Both the position numbers and the translations under genes were made by a program. From contig VCJN01002485.1 in the NCBI GenBank assembly GCA_006384855.1, positions 186,001 through 250,000 of the forward strand: a DNA stretch of 64,000 bases, written 5' to 3'. Shown in pieces: positions 55,001 through 64,000 of this stretch. The DNA comes from Tetraselmis striata. Its lineage: Eukaryota > Chlorophyta > Chlorodendrophyceae > Chlorodendrales > Chlorodendraceae. The stretch's first letter is position 1, and every line of letters begins with the position of its first letter. Below the pieces are notes generated by a model, which saw nothing but the letters and a program-made list of their open reading frames with translations, searched no databases and was not told the DNA's origin.

Positions 55001-58000
55001 TCAATTCCGCGCCGTTCACGGCCGTTGAGGGACACGTAAGCACTCTGCTGGGGAGGGTGACCATTTCCTTGACCCAGATAGTACTGCCCGGTTGAGAGCG
55101 ACCAGCTCTAGCCGGTTTCAGTGCCCTTGACAGCCGTTCGTCCGCAGATGATCAATTCCGCGCCGTTCACGGCCGTTGAGGGACACGTAAGCACTCTGCT
55201 GGGGAGGGTGACCATTTCCTTGACCCAGATAGTACTGCCCGGTTGAGAGCGACCAGCTCTAGCCGGTTTCAGTGCCCTTGACAGCCGTTCGTCCGCAGAT
55301 GATCAATTCCGCGCCGTTCACGGCCGTTGAGGGACACGTAAGCACTCTGCTGGGGAGGGTGACCATTTCCTTGACCCAGATAGTACTGCCCGGTTGAGAG
55401 CGACCAGCTCTAGCCGGTTTCAGTGCCCTTGACAGCCGTTCGTCCGCAGATGATCAATTCCGCGCCGTTCACGGCCGTTGAGGGACACGTAAGCACTCTG
55501 CTGGGGAGGGTGACCATTTCCTTGACCCAGATAGTACTGCCCGGTTGAGAGCGACCAGCTCTAGCCGGTTTCAGTGCCCTTGACAGCCGTTCGTCAGCAG
55601 ATGATCAATTCCGCGCCGTTCACGGCCGTTCAGGGACACGTAAGCACTCTGCTGGGGAGGGTGACCATTTCCTCGACCCAGATAGTACTGCCCGGTTGAG
55701 AGCGACCAGCTCTAGCCGGTTTCAGTGCCCTTGACAGCCGTTCGTCCGCAGATGATCAATTCCGCGCCGTTCACGGCCGTTGAGGGACACAGAAGCACTC
55801 TGCTGGGGAGGGTGGCCATTTCCTTGACCCAGATAGTACTGCCCGGTTGAGAGCGACCAGCTCTAGCCGGTTTCAGTGCCCTTGACAGCCGTTCGTCAGC
55901 AGATGATCAATTCCGCGCCGTTCACGGCCGTTCAGGGACACGTAAGCACTCTGCTAGGGAGGGTGGTCATTTCCTCGACCCAGATAGTACTGCCCGGTTG
56001 AGAGCGACCAGCTCTAGCCGGTTTCAGTGCCCTTGACAGCCGTTCGTCAGCAGATGATCAATTCCGCGCCGTTCACGGCCGTTCAGGGACACGTAAGCAC
56101 TCTGCTGGGGAGGGTGGCCATTTCCTTGACCCAGATAGTACTGCCCGGTTGAGAGCGACCAGCTCTAGCCGGTTTCAGTGCCCTTGACAGCCGTTCGTCA
56201 GCAGATGATCAATTCCGCGCCGTTCACGGCCGTTCAGGGACACGTAAGCACTCTGCTGGGGAGGGTGACCATTTCCTCGACCCAGATAGTACTGCCCGGT
56301 TGAGAGCGACCAGCTCTAGCCGGTTTCAGTGCCCTTGACAGCCGTTCGTCAGCAGATGATCAATTCCGCGCCGTTCACGGCCGTTCAGGGACACGTAAGC
56401 ACTCTGCTGGGGAGGGTGGCCATTTCCTTGACCCAGATAGTACTGCCCGGTTGAGAGCGACCAGCTCTAGCCGGTTTCAGTGCCCTTGACAGCCGTTCGT
56501 CAGCAGATGATCAATTCCGCGCCGTTCACGGCCGTTGAGGGACACGTAAGCACTCTGCTGGGGAGGGTGGCCATTTCCTTGACCCAGATAGTACTGCCCG
56601 GTTGAGAGCGACCAGCTCTAGCCGGTTTCAGTGCCCTTGACAGCCGTTCGTCAGCAGATGATCAATTCCGCGCCGTTCACGGCCGTTGAGGGACACAGTA
56701 AGCACTCTGCTGGGGAGGGTGACCATTTCCTCGACCCAGATAGTACTGCCCGGTTGAGAGCGACCAGCTCTAGCCGGTTTCAGTGCCCTTGACAGCCGTT
56801 CGTCAGCAGATGATCAATTCCGCGCCGTTCACGGCCGTTGAGGGACACGTAAGCACTCTGCTGGGGAGGGTGGCCATTTCCTTGACCCAGATAGTACTGC
56901 CCGGTTGAGAGCGACCAGCTCTAGCCGGTTTCAGTGCCCTTGACAGCCGTTCGTCAGCAGATGATCAATTCCGCGCCGTTCACGGCCGTTGAGGGACACA
57001 GTAAGCACTCTGCTGGGGAGGGTGGCCATTTCCTTGACCCAGATAGTACTGCCCGGTTGAGAGCGACCAGCTCTAGCCGGTTTCAGTGCCCTTGACAGCC
57101 GTTCGTCAGCAGATGATCAATTCCGCGCCGTTCACGGCCGTTCAGGGACACGTAAGCACTCTGCTGGGGAGGGTGACCATTTCCTTCGACCCAGATAGTA
57201 CTGCCCGGTTGAGAGCGACCAGCTCTAGCCGGTTTCAGTGCCCTTGACAGCCGTTCGTCAGCAGATGATCAATTCCGCGCCGTTCACGGCCGTTCAGGGA
57301 CACGTAAGCACTCTGCTGGGGAGGGTGGCCATTTCCCTTGACCCAGATAGTACTGCCCGGTTGAGAGCGACCAGCTCTAGCCGGTTTCAGTGCCCTTGAC
57401 AGCCGTTCGTCAGCAGATGATCAATTCCGCGCCGTTCACGGCCGTTCAGGGACACGTAAGCACTCTGCTGGGGAGGGTGACCATTTCCTTGACCCAGATA
57501 GTACTGCCCGGTTGAGAGCGACCAGCTCTAGCCGGTTTCAGTGCCCTTGACAGCCGTTCGTCCGCAGATGATCAATTCCGCGCCGTTCACGGCCGTTCAG
57601 GGACACGTAAGCACTCTGCTGGGGAGGGTGACCATTTCCTTGACCCAGATAGTACTGCCCGGTTGAGAGCGACCAGCTCTAGCCGGTTTCAGTGCCCTTG
57701 ACAGCCGTTCGTCAGCAGATGATCAATTCCGCGCCGTTCACGGCCGTTCAGGGACACGTAAGCACTCTGCTGGGGAGGGTGGTCATTTCCTTGACCCAGA
57801 TAGTACTGCCCGGTTGAGAGCGACCAGCTCTAGCCGGTTTCAGTGCCCTTGACAGCCGTTCGTCAGCAGATGATCAATTCCGCGCCGTTCACGGCCGTTC
57901 AGGGACACGTAAGCACTCTGCTGGGGAGGGTGGCCATTTCCTCGACCCAGATAGTACTGCCCGGTTGAGAGCGACCAGCTCTAGCCGGTTTCAGTGCCCT

Positions 58001-61000
58001 TGACAGCCGTTCGTCAGCAGATGATCAATTCCGCGCCGTTCACGGCCGTTCAGGGACACGTAAGCACTCTGCTGGGGAGGGTGGCCATTTCCTTGACCCA
58101 GATAGTACTGCCCGGTTGAGAGCGACCAGCTCTAGCCGGTTTCAGTGCCCTTGACAGCCGTTCGTCAGCAGATGATCAATTCCGCGCCGTTCACGGCCGT
58201 TCAGGGACACGTAAGCACTCTGCTGGGGAGGGTGACCATTTCCTCGACCCAGATAGTACTGCCCGGTTGAGAGCGACCAGCTCTAGCCGGTTTCAGTGCC
58301 CTTGACAGCCGTTCGTCCGCAGATGATCAATTCCGCGCCGTTCACGGCCGTTCAGGGACACGTAAGCACTCTGCTGGGGAGGGTGGCCATTTCCTTGACC
58401 CAGATAGTACTGCCCGGTTGAGAGCGACCAGCTCTAGCCGGTTTCAGTGCCCTTGACAGCCGTTCGTCAGCAGATGATCAATTCCGCGCCGTTCACGGCC
58501 GTTCAGGGACACGTAAGCACTCTGCTGGGGAGGGTGACCATTTCCTCGACCCAGATAGTACTGCCCGGTTGAGAGCGACCAGCTCTAGCCGGTTTCAGTG
58601 CCCTTGACAGCCGTTCGTCAGCAGATGATCAATTCCGCGCCGTTCACGGCCGTTCAGGGACACGTAAGCACTCTGCTGGGGAGGGTGGCCATTTCCTTGA
58701 CCCAGATAGTACTGCCCGGTTGAGAGCGACCAGCTCTAGCCGGTTTCAGTGCCCTTGACAGCCGTTCGTCAGCAGATGATCAATTCCGCGCCGTTCACGG
58801 CCGTTCAGGGACACGTAAGCACTCTGCTGGGGAGGGTGACCATTTCCTTCGACCCAGATAGTACTGCCCGGTTGAGAGCGACCAGCTCTAGCCGGTTTCA
58901 GTGCCCTTGACAGCCGTTCGTCAGCAGATGATCAATTCCGCGCCGTTCACGGCCGTTCAGGGACACGTAAGCACTCTGCTGGGGAGGGTGGTCATTTCCT
59001 CGACCCAGATAGTACTGCCCGGTTGAGAGCGACCAGCTCTAGCCGGTTTCAGTGCCCTTGACAGCCGTTTCGTCAGCAGATGATCAATTCCGCGCCGTTC
59101 ACGGCCGTTCAGGGACACAGTAAGCACTCTGCCGGGGAGGGTGGTCATTTCCTTGACCCAGATAGTACTGCCCGGTTGAGAGCGACCAGCTCTAGCCGGT
59201 TTCAGTGCCCTTGACAGCCGTTCGTCAGCAGATGATCAATTCCGCGCCGTTCACGGCCGTTCAGGGACACAGTAAGCACTCTGCTGGGGAGGGTGGCCAT
59301 TTCCTTGACCCAGATAGTACTGCCCGGTTGAGAGCGACCAGCTCTAGCCGGTTTCAGTGCCCTTGACAGCCGTTCGTCAGCAGATGATCAATTCCGCGCC
59401 GTTCACGGCCGTTCAGGGACACGTAAGCACTCTGCTGGGGAGGGTGACCATTTCCTTCGACCCAGATAGTACTGCCCGGTTGAGAGCGACCAGCTCTAGC
59501 CGGTTTCAGTGCCCTTGACAGCCGTTCGTCAGCAGATGATCAATTCCGCGCCGTTCACGGCCGTTCAGGGACACGTAAGCACTCTGCTGGGGAGGGTGGT
59601 CATTTCCTCGACCCAGATAGTACTGCCCGGTTGAGAGCGACCAGCTCTAGCCGGTTTCAGTGCCCTTGACAGCCGTTCGTCAGCAGATGATCAATTCCGC
59701 GCCGTTCACGGCCGTTCAGGGACACGTAAGCACTCTGCTGGGGAGGGTGGTCATTTCCTTGACCCAGATAGTACTGCCCGGTTGAGAGCGACCAGCTCTA
59801 GCCGGTTTCAGTGCCCTTGACAGCCGTTCGTCAGCAGATGATCAATTCCGCGCCGTTCACGGCCGTTCAGGGACACGTAAGCACTCTGCTGGGGAGGGTG
59901 GCCATTTCCTTGACCCAGATAGTACTGCCCGGTTGAGAGCGACCAGCTCTAGCCGGTTTCAGTGCCCTTGACAGCCGTTCGTCAGCAGATGATCAATTCC
60001 GCGCCGTTCACGGCCGTTCAGGGACACAGTAAGCACTCTGCTGGGGAGGGTGGCCATTTCCTTGACCCAGATAGTACTGCCCGGTTGAGAGCGACCAGCT
60101 CTAGCCGGTTTCAGTGCCCTTGACAGCCGTTCGTCCGCAGATGATCAATTCCGCGCCGTTCACGGCCGTTCAGGGACACGTAAGCACTCTGCTGGGGAGG
60201 GTGACCATTTCCTCGACCCAGATAGTACTGCCCGGTTGAGAGCGACCAGCTCTAGCCGGTTTCAGTGCCCTTGACAGCCGTTCGTCAGCAGATGATCAAT
60301 TCCGCGCCGTTCACGGCCGTTCAGGGACACAGAAGCACTCTGCTGGGGAGGGTGGTCATTTCCTTGACCCAGATAGTACTGCCCGGTTGAGAGCGACCAG
60401 CTCTAGCCGGTTTCAGTGCCCTTGACAGCCGTTCGTCAGCAGATGATCAATTCCGCGCCGTTCACGGCCGTTCAGGGACACGTAAGCACTCTGCTGGGGA
60501 GGGTGACCATTTCCTCGACCCAGATAGTACTGCCCGGTTGAGAGCGACCAGCTCTAGCCGGTTTCAGTGCCCTTGACAGCCGTTCGTCAGCAGATGATCA
60601 ATTCCGCGCCGTTCACGGCCGTTCAGAGACACGTAAGCACTCTGCTGGGGAGGGTGGCCATTTCCTTGACCCAGATAGTACTGCCCGGTTGAGAGCGACC
60701 AGCTCTAGCCGGTTTCAGTGCCCTTGACAGCCGTTCGTCAGCAGATGATCAATTCCGCGCCGTTCACGGCCGTTCAGGGACACGTAAGCACTCTGCTGGG
60801 GAGGGTGGTCATTTCCTTGACCCAGATAGTACTGCCCGGTTGAGAGCGACCAGCTCTAGCCGGTTTCAGTGCCCTTGACAGCCGTTCGTCAGCAGATGAT
60901 CAATTCCGCGCCGTTCACGGCCGTTCAGGGACACGTAAGCACTCTGCTGGGGAGGGTGACCATTTCCTTGACCCAGATAGTACTGCCCGGTTGAGAGCGA

Positions 61001-61801
61001 CCAGCTCTAGCCGGTTTCAGTGCCCTTGACAGCCGTTCGTCAGCAGATGATCAATTCCGCGCCGTTCACGGCCGTTCAGGGACACGTAAGCACTCTGCTG
61101 GGGAGGGTGGCCATTTCCTTGACCCAGATAGTACTGCCCGGTTGAGAGCGACCAGCTCTAGCCGGTTTCAGTGCCCTTGACAGCCGTTCGTCAGCAGATG
61201 ATCAATTCCGCGCCGTTCACGGCCGTTCAGAGGACACGTAAGCACTCTGCTGGGGAGGGTGGTCATTTCCTTGACCCAGATAGTACTGCCCGGTTGAGAG
61301 CGACCAGCTCTAGCCGGTTTCAGTGCCCTTGACAGCCGTTCGTCAGCAGATGATCAATTCCGCGCCGTTCACGGCCGTTCAGGGACACGTAAGCACTCTG
61401 CTGGGGAGGGTGACCATTTCCTCGACCCAGATAGTACTGCCCGGTTGAGAGCGACCAGCTCTAGCCGGTTTCCGTGCCCTTGACAGCCGTTCGTCAGCAG
61501 ATGATCAATTCCGCGCCGTTCACGGCCGTTCAGGGACACGTAAGCACTCTGCTGGGGAGGGTGACCATTTCCTCGACCCAGATAGTACTGCCCGGTTGAG
61601 AGCGACCAGCTCTAGCCGGTTTCAGTGCCCTTGACAGCCGTTCGTCAGCAGATGATCAATTCCGCGCCGTTCACGGCCGTTCAGGGACACGTAAGCACTC
61701 TGCCGGGGAGGGTGGCCATTTCCTCGACCCAGATAGTACTGCCCGGTTGAGAGCGACCAGCTCTAGCCGGTTTCAGTGCCCTTGACAGCCGTTCGTCAGC
61801 A
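49081..61801. repeat. Satellite array: about 84 tandem copies of a 151-bp monomer
   Basis: The anchor CCATTTCC...GACCCAGATAGTACTGCCC recurs at 49170, 49321, 49472, 49623 and so on, exactly 151 bp apart, to 61716. Monomers are usually >95% identical. Variable sites fall into a few classes: GTCCGCAG/GTCAGCAG, CGTTGAGGG/CGTTCAGGG, ACACGTAAG/ACACAGAAG/ACACAGTAAG, GGTGACC/GGTGGCC/GGTGGTC and TTCCTCGAC/TTCCTTGAC/TTCCTTCGAC. Each monomer has one TGATCA (BclI) site. The first unit (49081-49169) is strongly diverged and marks the left edge. The right edge is sharp at CAGCA/CGCTT (61801/61802). There is no ORF across monomers, no spacer and no RNA-gene motif. Function unknown. Confidence 0.97.
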
Positions 61802-62676
61802 CGCTTATGGCGCTGCCTGCCGATGCTTGTCTCCGCTGCGGCCGCCTATCTCCAACGCTGCACGCCCACCTCCGTGGTCAGCGGGCGCACTCCGCCTCAG
61901 CCTCCGTCTCCCAGCTTGTCCAGCTGCCTGAGATCACAATCTTTGGTAGCTGGCAGGCGCGACACGCCCAGCATTGCTAAAGTTGCCGCTCCTCCTCTGG
62001 CGACTGCCTTGCTGCTTGTACACGCACTGCCGCCCGTGTCTGCAGGTAGCACCACATTAGACTCAGTTTGCCGCTAAATGCAACCGACATCAGGCTGTGC
62101 GGGGTGGAATGGGTGATTATACATTTAGATAGAACGTCCACTACTACTCGGTGGTGAAATTTCGGCGCGATTGCTCGACCTTTTATCCTTCCACATCTTT
62201 GGACAGATGTGAGTGATTAGTGCCACAAAGCAATGCTTGATCATGTAACGAGCTTTGAACATCGCTATTATATAGTCGATTGAACCCACTATGGTATTTA
62301 GGAGATTATATATCATTCAACAGCACTGTACCTCGGGCCGCACATGGTGGGCATCGTATTAAGGAGCAGCGAGGCGTGCATGATGCGGCACAGTTGCTTC
62401 GAGCAGGCCTCCTCGTCTGCGCCTCCACCCTGGCTTGTCCGCCGCCGCCTGCACCCTCGGGAGAAAGGTTGCGGAATACTATCAGGCGGTGGATAGGTCG
62501 GATAGGTCTGCATGCAGGCGCCATAAAGATGATTCCACAGTCTAGGCGTCGATGGGGGCCGCACCTGATCCTCGCGATGGTCTTCTGCTCCTCGCTGTTG
62601 TCGGTCTTGATGTTGAGGTGTCCGTTCGTGTATGAACTGCGGGCTACTCTAGTAAAATAATGCCGCCCGGCTCGCT
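61802..62676. other. Unique DNA between satellite and kinase-like gene
   Basis: 61823-62077 has an open 84-codon plus-strand frame rich in Ser/Ala/Pro without recognisable features; I do not call it. 62080-62330 is AT-richer. This stretch must include the 3' UTR of the minus-strand kinase-like gene. Confidence 0.4.
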
Positions 62677-63865
62677 CTACTTGCAGCCGTAGCAGTGATG
62701 GGCCTTTGCGGACCTCTCCACCACATCCGCAATCTCGCCGGCAATGTCCGCCGGGCACGTGGGGAAGGCGCGCGCCAGCCCGTCGGCCACCAGCTCCCGA
62801 ATGCTGCCAGCCCGGATGGCGCCCACGAGCTCGCGCTTGTACTTGCTGTCATTGTTGCGGCCGATGAGCTCCATCGGGCCCAGGCCCACCATCTCCAGCA
62901 CGCTGACTATCGAAGCCCAGCTGTCGAAGCTGAGGCCGATGTGCTCCGGTTGCATGTAGAGCTCCTCGGGCTGCTCGTACGCCGCCGTGGTGGCGATCAC
63001 TTGCTCGTAGAAGCTCCACAGCGGAGTGGAGACCTCGACGCCATCCACCAGGATCGTCTGCCAAAGCGCCGCATCCTCATCCCATAGCGCACTTCCGAAG
63101 TCACATGCTAACACGCTCCCGTCTGCCATGATTAGCGAGTTGTCGGGCTTGATGTCGCAGTGGAGCATTCCGACAGCGTTGATAGAGAGATGGTTGGCTG
63201 CGAAGGCGGCAGTGCAGCTGTGAAGCTCTTCCCAGGTGTCCCGCGCGCTGTCCCGGATGTCGGCCTGGTCAAGCTGGGAGGTAGGGTCAGACAGCTTTGC
63301 CTCATACCACGCCACGTGGCTCCTCATGGCCTCGCACTCGTCAACGAGGTTGCCCTTTGCCTCCTCCATGAGATATGCCGCGCCTCTTTTGCCACCTGGC
63401 AGGCTGAGCTCGCAGGCACCTCCGAGCACGAGCGGCACAGCGGCGTTGCAGCCCGTTGCGGCCAGGGCTCCGAGGCTCTCCGCGTCGTTGATGAGCGAGT
63501 TGATGCCGGATGAGTCGGCAATCTTGGCGGCGGCGCTGCGGCGGGCTCCGCTGTGGGGGTCGTCGAAGCTGACTGCGACGACTTGGCCGAAGCTGCCAGC
63601 GCCCAGCTCCCGCTCCAGTGTGAGAGTCACACCCTTCTCGCGGCTCAGCTCGTGTAGCACGGACTCAAGCTGGGCGGTACGCAGGTCGGCCTTGTATTTT
63701 TGCGCCTCGGAGTAGTTGCTCGTAGCCAAATCTGCTTCTCGCTGCGCCTCGATCTCGGCGACCCGGAGTTCTCCCTTGGTCTGTTTCAGCTCCTTGGCCA
63801 GGCGAGCGATCTCCTTATCTTGCTCGCGAGCGAAGGTCGTCCAGATCAGCGAGTTCCTCCTGTGC
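62677..63865 (-). CDS. Protein kinase-like protein with N-terminal coiled coil (last exon; 5' part beyond window)
   Basis: The last exon follows a GTCCGCAG acceptor at 63866 and ends at TAG 62677. No ATG opens the frame: the codon at 63729 is TTG and the frame continues upstream through a coiled coil (EIARLAKELKQTKGELRVAE, IEAQREADLATSNYSEAQKY), so the true start is off the right edge. Kinase signatures: Gly-rich loop ELGAGSFGQVVAV, a candidate Lys in RRSAAAKIAD, catalytic loop GMLHCDIKPDNSLI (HCD instead of HRD, with catalytic Asp and Asn kept), metal-binding CDFGSALWD, and an alpha-F-like SFDSWASIVSVLEM. The short lobe layout and HCD suggest a divergent, perhaps active, Ser/Thr-type kinase. 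Just inside the acceptor a second frame reads AQEELADLDDLRSR, also coiled-coil-like, so an indel near 63820 is possible. Confidence 0.8.
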
Positions 63866-64000
63866 CTGCGGACACATGTTGCATTTTAACTAGATATATA
63901 GATATCCATCCTTACATTATCAAAATCATTGCGGGTGCTTACTACACACCAAAATGACCCTTCTTTTAAGCCTCAAATTGGGCTTTCGTATAGCACCCAC
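63866..64000 (-). other. Intron of the kinase-like gene
   Basis: AT-rich sequence upstream (minus strand) of the acceptor. The next exon lies beyond the window. Confidence 0.5.

Noticed and set aside
58957..59148. Minus-strand ORF of 63 codons
   Set aside because: It lies wholly inside satellite monomers and exists only because single-base indels change the frame there. Other monomers have stops.
49081..61801. CRISPR-like array
   Set aside because: The repeated unit is 151 bp and contiguous, with no short repeats separated by unique spacers, and the context is eukaryotic. It is a satellite.
62677..63729. Kinase start at 63729
   Set aside because: The codon is TTG, not ATG, and the same frame continues upstream through a coiled coil to a splice acceptor.
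1..64000. tRNA, rRNA or snRNA genes
   Set aside because: I looked for cloverleaf arms with TTCRANNC-type boxes and rRNA core motifs and saw none I could support by eye. A covariance-model scan would be decisive.

Overview
The window looks like nuclear DNA of a green alga, most likely a chlamydomonadalean (volvocine-type) species. The evidence is GC-rich exons cut by many short introns with GTGCG/GTGAG-type donors, very long G or C homopolymers in introns, and the transposon repertoire: PAT-like DIRS elements with tyrosine recombinase, and a Ty3/gypsy element carrying an adenine-methyltransferase-like domain. This placement is inferred from style and element families, not from a marker gene.

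Layout. (1) 1-12 kb is ordinary gene space with two divergent multi-exon genes: on the minus strand a large low-complexity/coiled-coil protein with Sfi1-like tryptophan repeats (110-7777, running off the left edge), and on the plus strand a complete nine-exon gene for the mitochondrial complex I assembly factor NDUFAF6 (8890-12028, 323 aa). (2) 12-22 kb holds a hypothetical minus-strand ORF, a compact non-autonomous element (13478-15335) and a decayed full-size PAT-like DIRS retroelement (16467-21272). Both elements share the same split-direct-repeat architecture. (3) 22-36 kb is nested retroelement debris: a Ty3/gypsy pol fragment, a LINE zinc-knuckle fragment, two 74-bp inverted-repeat mini-elements, and an AT-richer Ty3/gypsy element interrupted exactly before its protease by a 6-kb insertion with 68-bp terminal inverted repeats. 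That insertion is filled with a ~185-bp tandem repeat and a duplicated minus-strand exon. (4) 35.9-40.2 kb is a diverged ~310-bp tandem array. (5) 40-49 kb is poorly coding DNA with local duplications and a few isolated exon-like islands. (6) 49.08-61.80 kb is a highly homogeneous satellite of about 84 copies of a 151-bp monomer, with a detectable 24-monomer higher-order duplication. (7) 62.7-64 kb returns to unique sequence: a minus-strand protein kinase-like gene with an N-terminal coiled coil, running off the right edge.

The layout goes from chromosome-arm gene space through a transposon graveyard into satellite and back to a gene, which would suit a pericentromeric, subtelomeric or other heterochromatic block. 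The sequence alone does not decide which. I found no rRNA, tRNA or CRISPR. The most unusual items are the matched autonomous/non-autonomous split-repeat pair, the 6-kb inverted-repeat insertion that carries its own satellite, and the organised 151-bp satellite.
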